The notes under the pieces are model-generated. The model was not told the DNA's origin and did no database searches. It saw nothing but the letters and a program-made list of their open reading frames with translations. Shown here one piece after another: positions 25,405-34,906 of a DNA stretch of 43,677 nucleotides. The position numbers were made by a program, and so were the translations under genes. The stretch is from Oscillatoriales cyanobacterium. GTDB taxonomy: Bacteria > Cyanobacteriota > Cyanobacteriia > Cyanobacteriales > Laspinemataceae. The stretch is taken from the NCBI GenBank assembly GCA_011390955.1, contig JAABRM010000062.1, forward strand, positions 1 to 43,677, given 5' to 3'. Within the stretch, counting starts at the first letter, position 1. Each line of letters opens with the position of its first letter.

Positions 25405-26874
25405 GTGAAAAAAAATTATGCTTATCTGGTGTCGTTGCTAGTCGCAAGTATTTTATTGTTAGGGTTTTCCCTGAAAGCGCAAAGTAATGATGCCAATACT
25501 CGTGGTTATGGGGGAATTTGTGCCGCTGAATTACCGGCAAAAATCGATGAGATTGTTAATCGTCCAGAGTTTGCCCGATCGCGTTGGGGAATTTCGATCG
25601 CCACTCTTTCCCCGAACCAAACGGGGGAAACTTTATATACCTTAGAAGCGAATAAATATTTTATCCCCGCATCAACAGCCAAACTTCTGACTACCGCAGC
25701 CGCGTTAGAAGTTTTAAATCCTAATTTCCGAATTCGTACCTCGGTTTATGGCACCCAGAATGGCAATGTGGCATCGGTGCGACTGGTGGGACGGGGGGAT
25801 CCGAGTATTGGCCAAACCCAATTAGCGGCCTTAGCAAAACAGTTGCGCGATCGCGGCATTACCCAAATCGACCAACCGATCGCCGAAGATGCCTACTTTC
25901 AAGGTGAGCCGATTAACCCCAACTGGGAATGGGAGGATGTTCAGGCGGGTTACGGCACTAGCGTCAATAGTTTAATTTTTAATCAGAACGCGATCGATTT
26001 ACTGCTTTCACCCCAAAAGGTTGGTGAACCTTTACAGGTGACATTCGTAGATCCCAACGAACGGAATAAGTGGCAGTTAGAAAATAATTCTGTTACGGTA
26101 GATACAGGTGAAGCAGAATTTGTGGCAGTCGGGCGTGACCTACGTCAAACGGTCATCCGAGTTTCCGGTCAGTTAAGAGTCGGGTCGGCTCCCGAACCCG
26201 TGTATGCCGCCGTGGTCGATCCCGGCGATCGCTTTTTAGCGAAATTCCGCGAAGCATTAATCGCCGCAGGCATTTCTGTGAATAAAACAGACGTTACGAC
26301 CCAGAATTTAGCAAACTCTGGCAATAACCTCAACACAGAATTAGCCGCGATCGAATCCCCGCCACTCTCTGAACTGGTGAAAGAGATTAACCGAAGCAGT
26401 AATAATCTCTACGCCGAAGCGATCTTACGACATTTGGGTGAAAGCATTCGTCCGAACAATCGTCAAAAGCCAGACTCCAGTGCGGATGCGGGTTTAGCGG
26501 TGGTGACAGCCACCCTCGCGCAACGCGGAGTTAACCCAGACAGTTATATATTAGCTGACGGTTCTGGGTTATCCCGTCATAATTTAATCAGCCCTGAAGC
26601 CTTAATTCAAACTTTGCGCGTGATGGCCGTTTCTCCTTGGGCGACCCTCTACCGGGACTCCCTCCCGACCAGAAGACTTTCTGATGGAATCATGGTTCAA
26701 GCCAAAAGTGGGGGGATGAGTGGGATTTCCTCTTTAGCCGGATATATCAGCTTACCGGACTACGATCCTCTGGTATTTGCCATCATCTTAAATCATTCGG
26801 ATAACTCTGGAACGGTGCGTCGTCAAGGGATTAATCAAATTATTGACTTACTGGGGATGCTCCGTCGCTGTTAA
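25405..26874 (+). CDS. dacB: D-alanyl-D-alanine carboxypeptidase/endopeptidase, PBP4 (S13) family
   Basis: This periplasmic enzyme trims or cleaves peptidoglycan peptides. The N-terminal signal/anchor (about residues 5-25, YLVSLLVASILLLGFSL) precedes the three penicillin-binding motifs: S90-T-A-K93 (IPASTAKLL), S331-S-N333 (RSSNNLYAE) and K434-S-G436 (AKSGGMSG). The ~240-residue insert between the first two motifs is diagnostic of the S13/PBP4 class. The GTG start at 25405 is chosen because AGAGGA lies 8 nt upstream and the preceding codons of the longer frame are repeat sequence. The length is 489 residues. Confidence 0.93.
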   Translation: MKKNYAYLVSLLVASILLLGFSLKAQSNDANTRGYGGICAAELPAKIDEIVNRPEFARSRWGISIATLSPNQTGETLYTLEANKYFIPASTAKLLTTAAALEVLNPNFRIRTSVYGTQNGNVASVRLVGRGDPSIGQTQLAALAKQLRDRGITQIDQPIAEDAYFQGEPINPNWEWEDVQAGYGTSVNSLIFNQNAIDLLLSPQKVGEPLQVTFVDPNERNKWQLENNSVTVDTGEAEFVAVGRDLRQTVIRVSGQLRVGSAPEPVYAAVVDPGDRFLAKFREALIAAGISVNKTDVTTQNLANSGNNLNTELAAIESPPLSELVKEINRSSNNLYAEAILRHLGESIRPNNRQKPDSSADAGLAVVTATLAQRGVNPDSYILADGSGLSRHNLISPEALIQTLRVMAVSPWATLYRDSLPTRRLSDGIMVQAKSGGMSGISSLAGYISLPDYDPLVFAIILNHSDNSGTVRRQGINQIIDLLGMLRRC

Positions 26875-26882
26875 GTGAGTTT

Positions 26883-27349
26883 CAGAAACTGGGGTTTTTG
26901 TTCGTTGGTGGTTAGACCGTTGGTCGTCAACAATTAACCAACAACCAACAACCAAGAACAATTAACAATTCGCCATTCTCAGGTCTTGGGGGCGATAGGC
27001 GCCGCTCCTCAAGATCGGGAGATATCTGCTAAATAGCTAACTTATCGGCGAATATGTCAAAGAATATGTCAAAAATCCTTAACAAACCAGCCAAGATAAA
27101 GATGTAGTCCCAGTTGTCAGGACATGAAATTTGTTACTTATTGAGTCAAGTTTGTTACTTTTAGCGCAAAGTAGGTGACAATGAGGATCAATTTGCTTTA
27201 AAATGAGTCAAGACTCAAAACAAAACCGACGGCTGGGAACTTCAAGAATAATGTCAAACAATTTGTTAATTGTTGTTGGTTGGCAAGTTATTTGTTAATT
27301 GTTGACGACCAACATTCCAACCACCAACGAACAACGAACAGGGTTTCTG
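26883..27349. mobile_element. Element bounded by ~65-75-bp imperfect inverted repeats
   Basis: The left arm (26883 to ~26957) and the right arm (~27276 to 27349) are inverted copies sharing GTTCGTTGGTGGTT, GTTGGTCGTCAACAATTAA and CAGAAAC. The ~320-bp interior has no open frame but contains a doubled TTTGTTACTT word (27130, 27149) and GAATATGTCAAA repeated at 27051 and 27063. It lies 8 bp after dacB and runs to about 49 bp before the likely histidine kinase start. It could be a miniature or decayed mobile element, or heptamer arrays that arose by inversion. Confidence 0.5.
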
Positions 27350-27397
27350 AGGGGAAACGTTGAAAAATCGCAGCCATTATTAGCAAAAAGCCAAGTA

Positions 27398-30300
27398 ATG
27401 AATATTTTACTTTTGGGGAAAAAAGCTGCACAGCTTCAAGAGAAATTGTCGAATGATTTGACAATTCAGTTTCCTGATTCATCTAAAAATCATCCAGGTT
27501 TTAATTCAATTGTTAATTCAAATCAGATTAATCTTACCTCGGTTGAACAAATATCCAGCCAGCCAGCGGGAGAGGTGCAGGAATTTTTCAGGGATCTGAG
27601 TTTTGACTTGTGTATTGTTGATGAACAGGCGTTGTCAGCAGCCCAAGCATGGATTTTGACTAAAAAACAACTGGTGCCGCGAGAATTTTTGCCGGTTTTA
27701 TTAATTGTCAATCGCGGAGCCAAAAAATCTCAGCATTGGCAGCAATTTGCTTGTGTGGATGAAGTGATTTTTAATCCCGTTGACCCGGATGAATTGTCGA
27801 TTAGAGTTAAGAATTTATTACGGGGGCGATCGCTCAGTTTATTCACCACCCGCGAACCATTATTATCCGCTGCCAAGCACCAACAAAAGAATCCCTACCC
27901 ACCAACGAACAACGACAACCACCAACAAACAACAACGATCGCATCTCAAGTGTCTCCCGTTGAGCCATTAGTCCGAGATTTATTCCATGATTTCGTGGCA
28001 GAGATTCAAGATTACGCAATTTTTATGCTGGATGCCCAAGGCAGGGTGAAAAGCTGGAATGCTGGAGCCCAAAGAATCATGGGATATACAGCCGCAGAAA
28101 TTATTGGACAACATTTTTCTAAATTTTACCCAGAAGCCGATCGCCTAGCGGGTAAACCCGAGCAAGAATTACAACTGGTAATGACTGCGGGCCAATGTGA
28201 GGATGAAGGCTGGCGACAACGGGCTTCGGGGTTAAAGTTTTGGGCACAAAATACTATTTATGCTTTATATGATGATTCTGGGGGGGAACATCCTACGCCC
28301 AATCACGATGGGAAACAACATCAAACCGCCCGCGTGATTGGGTTTTCCGTGATTACCCATGATTTGAGCGATCGCAAACAAATCGAAGAAGAACTATGTT
28401 TGTTAAACCGTTCTTTGAGAACTATTTGGGAATGTAGCCAAGCAATGGTGAGGGCCTCTGCGGAGTCCGAACTCCTGAATGAAATTTGTCGCATTATTGT
28501 CGAAATTGGCAAATATCCCCTAGCTTGGGTGGGACTGACAGAACCATCCCATATCGTCAAACCTGTGGCTTGTAATGGCATCGCTCTCAAATATATTGAA
28601 TCACTAAATTTAAGTTGGGATGACCCTTCCCCAGAAGTAGATTCTATTGGCAAAGTGATTAGTACCGGCCAACCTTATATTTGCCAGGATATTTCCCCGG
28701 ATATTTCCCCGGATATTTCCCCGTTTACTACTACTGCCGATCTTACCCCGTGGCGAAATTGGGCGATCCGGCATGGCTATGCTGCCTGTATTTACTTGCC
28801 ATTAATTAGCCGTCCCCTGGACGGGGAAATGCGAACAACCAAAGACAAGAAACTGATGCAGCAATCGCCGCAAAATATCGTAGGGGCGAACGCACGTTCG
28901 TCCGTACAGTGTTTTGGTGTTTTAACCATTTACGCCACCGAAGCCAATGCTTTCGATCGCCAGGAAGTGAAACTGCTGCAAGAACTGGCCAATGATTTAG
29001 CTTATGGGATTATGGCTTTGCGCGATCGCAAAGAATTGATTCAAGCGGAAGCTGCCCTCCGGGAAAGTGAACAACGTTATCGACAGCTTGTGCAACTGTT
29101 ACCAGATGCGATTATTATTCACAATCAAGGCACCATTGAGTTAATTAACGCTGCCGGAATTAAGTTACTCACCGGGGATGTCTTGCGGAATTATTCGGGG
29201 GATTCCCATAGCGATACATTAGGGAATTGGTCAGAAAATAAGGGAGATGGTCGCTCTTCCGGGCAAAATTTAGTCGGGCGGAAACTAAAAAACTTTATCC
29301 AAGAAATATCCAATATTTTTGAAGAACCTATTTCCCCGGCTGCCGATTCACCGGAAGCAATTACATTTCGGGAAACCACAATTCGACGAGTTGACGGCCA
29401 AATCATCCCCGTTAATGCTGCATCAATTACCTATCAGTATCAAGAAGTTTCATCGGTACTAACGGTATTGCGGAATATTAGTCAACGGAAAAAAACCCTA
29501 GAAGCTTTACAAGAGAGCGAACAAAGATTTAGAATTACCTTCACGGGTGCCGCAATTGGTATGGCAATTCTGGGATTAGATGGAGAATTTTTAGAAGTAA
29601 ATTCCGTATTACAAGCTATGCTGGGATACACCGAAAGCCAACTGCGATCGATGACCTTAATTCAAGTGACTCATGCCGATGATTTGGCCGTGGGAATTCA
29701 TCTATTCCAGCAGATGTTGGAAAATAAATGGGAAAACTATCAAATCGAACAGCGGTATATTAATTCCCGAAGTCAAGTGGTTTGGGGAAATCTCAGTATT
29801 TCTATCATTAGAGATCGGGAAAATATTCCTCAATTTATTATTGCAATGGTGGAAGATATTACCGAGCGCAAACGGGCGGAACAAGAGTTACGACAATATC
29901 GCGATCATCTCGAAGATTTGGTACAAACTCGCACCAGAGAAAAGACTCGCTTAATTATTTCTTTGCAAGAGACGAATGAAAAATTGCAAAAAGAAGTGAG
30001 CGATCGCCGTCGGGCAGAGTCGGAATTATTGCGGGTTACCCAAGCCGTAGAAAGTACCAGTGATGCGGTGGTTATGACCGACCTCAAAGGGTTAGCTACT
30101 TACCATAACCCAGCATTTTTAAACATTTTTGGCTATACCAAAGAAGCAATTAATTCCGCCGGAGGAATTTGGGAAATTTTTGCTAATCAAACCCTAGGGG
30201 AAGAAATTTTCAATAAAATTATCCAGGGCAAAAGCTGGAGTGGAGAAGTGCAACTGCAGACTCGGAACGGTCAGTTATTAGAGAGTTTTCTGCGAGCAGA

Positions 30301-32233
30301 TGCGGTCAAAGATGAAAACGATCGAATTATTGGGGCGATCGCGGTTAATACGGATATTACTCAAATTAAACAAGCTGAAGCTATTGCCAGAGAAACCTCC
30401 GAACAACTTCGTAGCTTAATTAATGCCATGCCAGATATTGTCTGCTTCAAAGACAGTCAAGGGCATTGGAAAATCGCCAACCAAGCCATGCTTGAACTAT
30501 TAAAGTTGGAAGACATTAATTATCAGGGAAAAACCGATCGCCAACTTGCTGACGCAATTGAGGCGAAGTATGGCATTTCTCACTACCGAGAAGCCCTGAC
30601 CAACTGTGACAAAACCGACGAAATCGCTTGGACTCAAGGCACCATTTCTCATAGTGAAGAAATTATTCAGGGTCCGGATGGACGCCTCAGAAACTTTGAA
30701 GTGACTAAAGTCCCCTTATTCCACCTAGATGGTTCTCCCAACGCAATTGTGGCGATCGGTCGGGATGTAACCGATCGCCGTGTCGCCGAAGCCGCCTTAA
30801 TCCGTTTAGCCTCCATTGTCGAATCCAGCGATGATGCGATTATCGGCAAAAACCTTGATGGCATAATCGAATCGTGGAATGCTGGGGCAGAAAGGATTTA
30901 TGGCTACAGTGCCGCTGAAGTTCTGGGGCGTTCAATTTTGCTCCTGAGTTTGCCCGATCGCGCCTCGGAAGTGCCGCAACTCTTCGCCGGAATTGCCAAA
31001 GGAACCAGTATTGACCACTATGAAACCGTACATCGACGCAAAGACGGCCAACAAATTCACGTTTCTCTCACCCTGTCGCCGATCAAAGACCCCAAAGGTG
31101 AAATTATCGGCGTCTCAACCATTGCCAGAGATATCACCGACTTAAAGCGCATCGAAGAAGCTTTAGAAAGAATTCGGCATCACAACGAGTTAATTTTAAA
31201 CTCGGCGGGAGAAGGCATCTGCGGTCTGGACGACCAAGGAAATACCACCTTTATTAATCGATCTGCCGCGCTGATGTTGGGCTATTCCATCACCGAACTA
31301 CATGGTAAGCCTTTTAGCATCATCCTCAACTCAAATTCTGCCCCCATTTATGCCGCCCTCAAAGATGGCTCGGTTCACCATGCCACTGATGCGGTATTTT
31401 GGCGCAAAAATGGCTCGACATTTCCCGTGGATTACATTTGTGTACCGATTAAAGAACAAGGCAAAATTGTCGGGGCTGTTGTCACCTTTAATGATATAAG
31501 CGATCGCCAGGCGATCGAGCGCATGAAAAACGAATTTATCTCCGTCGTCAGTCACGAACTGCGTACCCCCCTGACCTCAATTCGTGGCGCTATGGGACTA
31601 TTAGCCGGTGGACTACTCGACACCAACCCAGAAAAAGCCCAACGAATGCTCGATATTGCCGTGGCAAATACCGACAGATTAGTTCGTCTGATTAATGACA
31701 TTCTGGATTTAGAGCGAATTCAATCGGGTCAGGTGACAATGCGGCAACAAATGTTTGATTTGGCTGACCTCATGGTACAAGCCACTGATACTATGCGATC
31801 GCTGGCAGAAAAAGAGGGAATCACTCTGATCGTAGAGCCTTTGTCTACCTTGGTCTGGGGAGATAGCGATCGCATCTTTCAAGTTTTAACCAACTTACTC
31901 AGTAATGCCATCAAGTTCTCGGAACGTAATACCTCGGTCTGGTTTAATGCCGAAATCCAAGAAAAATCTTTCAGCCCGGGGACAACTCGCCGAACCTTAC
32001 TAATTCGCGTCCAAGATCAAGGACGTGGTATTCCTCCCGACAAGCTAGAAACCATTTTTGGTCGCTTTCAACAAGTAGACTCTTCTGACTCCCGCAAAAA
32101 AGGCGGCACCGGCTTAGGTTTAGCGATTTGCCGGAGTATTATTGACTATCATAGAGGTCAAATTTGGGTAGAAAGTCAGCCCGGTAAAGGATCCTGTTTC
32201 TATGTCAGTTTACCCTTGTCACCGGAAATATAA
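27398..32233 (+). CDS. Multi-PAS/GAF sensor histidine kinase (1,611 aa)
   Basis: Domain order by rough residue: degenerate receiver-like region 1-150; repeat-derived linker 163-182; PAS 195-315; GAF 330-545; PAS 560-690; PAS 705-830; coiled coil 830-885; PAS 885-1000; PAS 1005-1125; PAS 1135-1260; PAS 1265-1375; HisKA with phospho-His1386 (SVVSHELRTPLTSIRG); HATPase with LLSNAIKF, DQGRGIPP and GGTGLGLAI. No membrane helices are seen, so it is cytoplasmic. The GAF region carries an extra ~35-residue segment and a DISP triplet, both repeat-derived. ATG 27398 begins the first strand (MNILLLGKK); the frame extends up to 27299 through repeat sequence. The ligand is unknown. The receiver gene at 33108 is a possible partner. 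Confidence 0.92.
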   Translation: MNILLLGKKAAQLQEKLSNDLTIQFPDSSKNHPGFNSIVNSNQINLTSVEQISSQPAGEVQEFFRDLSFDLCIVDEQALSAAQAWILTKKQLVPREFLPVLLIVNRGAKKSQHWQQFACVDEVIFNPVDPDELSIRVKNLLRGRSLSLFTTREPLLSAAKHQQKNPYPPTNNDNHQQTTTIASQVSPVEPLVRDLFHDFVAEIQDYAIFMLDAQGRVKSWNAGAQRIMGYTAAEIIGQHFSKFYPEADRLAGKPEQELQLVMTAGQCEDEGWRQRASGLKFWAQNTIYALYDDSGGEHPTPNHDGKQHQTARVIGFSVITHDLSDRKQIEEELCLLNRSLRTIWECSQAMVRASAESELLNEICRIIVEIGKYPLAWVGLTEPSHIVKPVACNGIALKYIESLNLSWDDPSPEVDSIGKVISTGQPYICQDISPDISPDISPFTTTADLTPWRNWAIRHGYAACIYLPLISRPLDGEMRTTKDKKLMQQSPQNIVGANARSSVQCFGVLTIYATEANAFDRQEVKLLQELANDLAYGIMALRDRKELIQAEAALRESEQRYRQLVQLLPDAIIIHNQGTIELINAAGIKLLTGDVLRNYSGDSHSDTLGNWSENKGDGRSSGQNLVGRKLKNFIQEISNIFEEPISPAADSPEAITFRETTIRRVDGQIIPVNAASITYQYQEVSSVLTVLRNISQRKKTLEALQESEQRFRITFTGAAIGMAILGLDGEFLEVNSVLQAMLGYTESQLRSMTLIQVTHADDLAVGIHLFQQMLENKWENYQIEQRYINSRSQVVWGNLSISIIRDRENIPQFIIAMVEDITERKRAEQELRQYRDHLEDLVQTRTREKTRLIISLQETNEKLQKEVSDRRRAESELLRVTQAVESTSDAVVMTDLKGLATYHNPAFLNIFGYTKEAINSAGGIWEIFANQTLGEEIFNKIIQGKSWSGEVQLQTRNGQLLESFLRADAVKDENDRIIGAIAVNTDITQIKQAEAIARETSEQLRSLINAMPDIVCFKDSQGHWKIANQAMLELLKLEDINYQGKTDRQLADAIEAKYGISHYREALTNCDKTDEIAWTQGTISHSEEIIQGPDGRLRNFEVTKVPLFHLDGSPNAIVAIGRDVTDRRVAEAALIRLASIVESSDDAIIGKNLDGIIESWNAGAERIYGYSAAEVLGRSILLLSLPDRASEVPQLFAGIAKGTSIDHYETVHRRKDGQQIHVSLTLSPIKDPKGEIIGVSTIARDITDLKRIEEALERIRHHNELILNSAGEGICGLDDQGNTTFINRSAALMLGYSITELHGKPFSIILNSNSAPIYAALKDGSVHHATDAVFWRKNGSTFPVDYICVPIKEQGKIVGAVVTFNDISDRQAIERMKNEFISVVSHELRTPLTSIRGAMGLLAGGLLDTNPEKAQRMLDIAVANTDRLVRLINDILDLERIQSGQVTMRQQMFDLADLMVQATDTMRSLAEKEGITLIVEPLSTLVWGDSDRIFQVLTNLLSNAIKFSERNTSVWFNAEIQEKSFSPGTTRRTLLIRVQDQGRGIPPDKLETIFGRFQQVDSSDSRKKGGTGLGLAICRSIIDYHRGQIWVESQPGKGSCFYVSLPLSPEI
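27886..27945. repeat. STRR-type repeat inside the histidine kinase coding region
   Basis: A/C-rich heptamer-like units around AAAGAATCCCTACCC encode a Q/N/T/P-rich linker (NPYPPTNNDNHQQTTT). The AAAGAATCCCTACCC word is the reverse complement of the unit repeated between kaiB3 and kaiC3, showing that the same family has entered a reading frame without breaking it. Confidence 0.8.
28688..28723. repeat. 12-bp tandem repeat (DISP)
   Basis: Three identical units of GATATTTCCCCG encode DISP repeats within the GAF domain region of the histidine kinase. Confidence 0.9.
28880..28907. repeat. Palindromic dispersed repeat within the GAF region
   Basis: GTAGGGGCGAACG followed by CGTTCGTCCGTAC forms an imperfect hairpin, resembling the dispersed cyanobacterial spacer palindrome. 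Here it is translated as part of a ~35-residue segment not expected in a GAF domain. Confidence 0.65.
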
Positions 32234-32316
32234 CCGTAAAAGACCCTTGGCAATTCCTCTCCAAAAAATCAAGCTGAATCCAATCCCCCAGATGCCCCTA
32301 ATCTCCGATCGTCTCA

Positions 32317-32374
32317 GAGAATAATCTCTGAGAATAATCTCTGAGAATAATCTCTGAGAATAATCTCTGAGAAT
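32317..32374. repeat. 13-bp tandem repeat
   Basis: Four to five copies of AGAATAATCTCTG follow the histidine kinase gene. Each unit is partly self-complementary (CTCTGAGAAT against its neighbour), so the transcript could fold into alternative hairpins. Confidence 0.85.
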
Positions 32375-32579
32375 TTGTGCAGATGCAATCATGGGCAATT
32401 TTGGCTGAAACAATTTAAGTTTTTTTCCTAAATGCTGGCTTTTCCAGAATCAGCCTCGCCTAAATCTATTCCTCTTCACGCCAGATTACGCAAATTTTTT
32501 TCAAAAAACAATATATTTGTTAAATTTTTGTAAAAATTGACGCAAATTTTGTCAAATAGAATACAATTAGTTACGATGA

Positions 32580-32684
32580 TATAGCGATTGTCATAGTTAT
32601 GAAGTACAAAAAAAAAATTTGTCATTCCCGCGAAGGCGGGAATCCAGAAAACCTCTGTACTTCATTCGGACAATAACCGCTATA
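32580..32684. mobile_element. MITE-like element, copy 2
   Basis: This 105-bp relative of the element at 15781-15905 has TATAGCG/CGCTATA-type ends, inner ATGAAGTACA/TGTACTTCAT, and the shared core GGGAATCCAGAAAACC preceded by a CCCGCGAAGGCGGG hairpin. Two copies in one window imply a multi-copy family. Confidence 0.75.
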
Positions 32685-33107
32685 AGCATAAACATAGCTT
32701 AGGGTGGCCATGCCCAACCCGGAAAGCTTGCGGAATCAAGGTTTTGTTACCTCCGGGAAAAGATTTCAATTTTCTAGTGCTAGACTCCTAGACACTGAAT
32801 TTTTCCAGTTAAATTGGATCCCTGAAAATCAACTGCCAATTAAATGCGAAATTGATGCGAAATTAACCGGAAACATGAACTTAATACAATACCTAAATCC
32901 GCAACAAAGCAAACGTTTGGCAAACCCACAAAATCAAAGTTAACTAAATTTTATTTAACCAAAAAATGTCTAACAAGATCCCAAAATTTTCTGGCAATAT
33001 AATTTGCTATTTCAATTGACTTAAATCCCTGAATTATTGATAAAATAATTTGCTGATAATTGACCTAAGATTATGTACAACAACTCCAAAGAACCAGGAG
33101 GAATACT

Positions 33108-33488
33108 GTGACCACAAAAAGAATCCTAGTGATTGACGACGAAGATGATATTCGCGAAGTGGCTCAACTCAGTTTAGAAATGGTTGGCGGCTGGGAAGTG
33201 GTAGCAGCCTGTTCTGGTGAAGATGGATTGGCCTTAGCATTAAAAGAACAGCCCGATGCAATCTTACTAGATGTAATGATGCCAGATATGGACGGGCCGG
33301 CAACTTTTAAGCACCTAAAAGCCAATCCTGGCACGGAAAAAATTCCCGTAATTTTGCTAACCGCTAAAGTTTTATCAGCGGATCAAAATCGATTCTCTGA
33401 TTTAGGGGTGACGGGAATTATCGCCAAGCCATTCGATCCGATGAGTTTAGCCAATCAAGTCGCGAAGACCTTGGGTTGGCGATTCTGA
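33108..33488 (+). CDS. Single-domain response regulator
   Basis: This CheY-like receiver of 126 residues has no output domain. It has acidic residues in LVIDDEDD (Asp10-Asp14), phosphoacceptor Asp55 (ILLDVMMPDMDG), Thr85 (ILLTAK) and Lys107 (IIAKPF), so all switch residues are intact. The GTG start has AGGAGG 6-7 nt upstream. It is the first gene after the large histidine kinase on the same strand but is 874 bp away, so pairing is inferred from proximity only. Stand-alone receivers of this kind often act as phosphate shuttles or bind a kinase. Confidence 0.94.
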   Translation: MTTKRILVIDDEDDIREVAQLSLEMVGGWEVVAACSGEDGLALALKEQPDAILLDVMMPDMDGPATFKHLKANPGTEKIPVILLTAKVLSADQNRFSDLGVTGIIAKPFDPMSLANQVAKTLGWRF

Positions 33489-33580
33489 CTTGGGATGATA
33501 TCTGGGACTGGGCAAGGCGATTCGGATAATCTCACCAGCAAGCCAGAATTTCTGTACATTGGTCCTAGGTTAAGCCACCC

Positions 33581-33600
33581 CTTGCGCTTACGGGCGCAAG
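33581..33600. repeat. Hairpin after the receiver gene
   Basis: CTTGCGC pairs with GCGCAAG around a six-base loop. There is no T run, so it is more likely a dispersed repeat than a terminator. The rest of the ~297-bp spacer 33489-33785 shows nothing else. Confidence 0.5.
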
Positions 33601-33785
33601 CTTCAAGCCCTTTCCCCAGTTCCCCAAAAAATCCTCATCCCTTCTCAAAACAAAATTTGTTAACGAAAACAGCGGATCTATAGTTTCTGGTTATCTGGTG
33701 TTGTTAAACACCCAGATCGATCCTGTATTCTTCTAAAATCATAGTCATCTGAGAAAATTATGCGAAAATTATTGGACACTTGATT

Positions 33786-34037
33786 ATGAAGTTATCTGAC
33801 ATCCTTGAAGATACTTTTAGCTCTTATATGGACAAAGCAGGATTAGCCTGGTGGATAGAAATTATTACCGCTGACCCCAAGTGCATCTACTACTTCGGGC
33901 CATTTGTCACCCAGCAAGAAGCCGAAATCGCCCACTTAGGGTATATCGAAGACTTAGAAGCCGAAGGCGCCCAAGGCATTGAAGTAAAAATTCAGCGCTG
34001 TCACCCCGTAGAATTAACCATTTTTGAGGAATCATAG
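33786..34037 (+). CDS. DUF1816 domain protein (83 aa)
   Basis: This small soluble protein belongs to a family largely confined to cyanobacteria. The diagnostic block is AGLAWWIEIITADPKCIYYFGPF, positions ~16-38 (shortened meaning: AWWIEI, CIYYFGPF), followed by GYIEDLEAEGAQGI and RCHPVELTI. The function is not established. A second copy at 38071-38367 shares these blocks. ATG 33786 is preferred over TTG 33780. It stands alone, with no obvious operon partners. Confidence 0.88.
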   Translation: MKLSDILEDTFSSYMDKAGLAWWIEIITADPKCIYYFGPFVTQQEAEIAHLGYIEDLEAEGAQGIEVKIQRCHPVELTIFEES

Positions 34038-34605
34038 TTCAGTTCAAAACTACATCACTGGGCCAAATCACCCTCGTTGACCAAAACATCAACCCACAAT
34101 CTACAGATTTCTCCTGATTATTATTGGTAGATCCCCTGTTTAAAAGGATGCTTTCCTAGGACTCGGTGCTGGGGAAAGGGGGGAAATTTTTTTTGCGTAC
34201 CAGATCCGCCTCTAAAAACCCTGTTCCCTGTTTTTCTATCTGTTCTGCAACCTCATCTTAGTTATTGGTGGTTCCTCGATCGCGATCTAAATTAAATCAC
34301 AAATAATCAATAACAAATAACGAACAACAAACAACAAATAACCAACAACAAATAACCAGAAATTTCCCCCTTTACTCTGTATCTCGGTTGACAATATCTC
34401 TAGTTCTACCGAAAATATAGGATCCTCTCAAGGGATATCAGATCCTTTTAGCCCAATACCTGAGCGAAAATCTGATTTTTTTTTGATCCCCGGTTGTTTC
34501 TTCACAGCATCTTCACATTTAAGGGATAACCTCATAGTGAGAAACAAATTAAAACAGTATTCATTGAACTGACTGCTGTGCAAATCAACCAAAGAGGTCA
34601 TCGGT
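34038..34605. other. Spacer with an A/C-rich heptamer stretch
   Basis: No gene is seen. Heptamer-like AACAAAT/AACAACA units occupy about 34300-34362. An AGAGGT ribosome site at 34592-34597 leads into the next gene. Confidence 0.6.
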
Positions 34606-34827
34606 ATGCTCTCAACCTACTTCACACTGTTAACGATTGCTCTGGCATCAATCTTGGTATATTTACGCAGTTCTCAAGATGTACCTTCAGTAATCGCTGC
34701 GTTGAGTGGTGTTGTCTGCTTTGTGTGGGGATTTGCCGTGGCACCGTGGGGCGTGCAGTTGTTAATTATGGGTCTCCTATTTGGTGTTGAGCGGTTCTAC
34801 TTTGCTGATATCCGCGCTACCAGATAA
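34606..34827 (+). CDS. Small two-helix membrane protein (73 aa)
   Basis: Two hydrophobic segments (YFTLLTIALASILVYL and VVCFVWGFAVAPWGVQLL, the latter running into IMGLLFGVERF) separated by a short polar loop RSSQDVPSVIA. AGAGGT lies about 8 nt before the ATG. It resembles the protein at 8179-8391 in length, helix spacing and the APWxxQL motif followed by a hydrophobic stretch and an acidic-Arg pair (VDR/VER). I know no function for the family. Confidence 0.75.
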   Translation: MLSTYFTLLTIALASILVYLRSSQDVPSVIAALSGVVCFVWGFAVAPWGVQLLIMGLLFGVERFYFADIRATR

Positions 34828-34906
34828 TACCTGAATCTTTTTAATCAATCAGCCCGCTTTTTTTAAATCATTGATAACAATTTCTCAAAAATGCCCTCAA
34901 AACATT

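Larger units (their letters stand above)
32234..33107. other. Spacer between the histidine kinase and the receiver gene
   Basis: It holds a 13-bp tandem repeat (AGAATAATCTCTG, about five copies, 32317-32374), MITE-like copy 2 (32580-32684) and AT-rich sequence. A 79-codon frame at 32704 lacks features that would support it. The receiver gene starts with a strong AGGAGG site at its right end. Confidence 0.55.

Noticed and set aside
32704-32943. 79-codon plus-strand frame between the sensor kinase and the receiver
   Set aside because: It has no recognised motif, hydrophobic segment or ribosome site. It cannot be excluded, but I see nothing that supports it.
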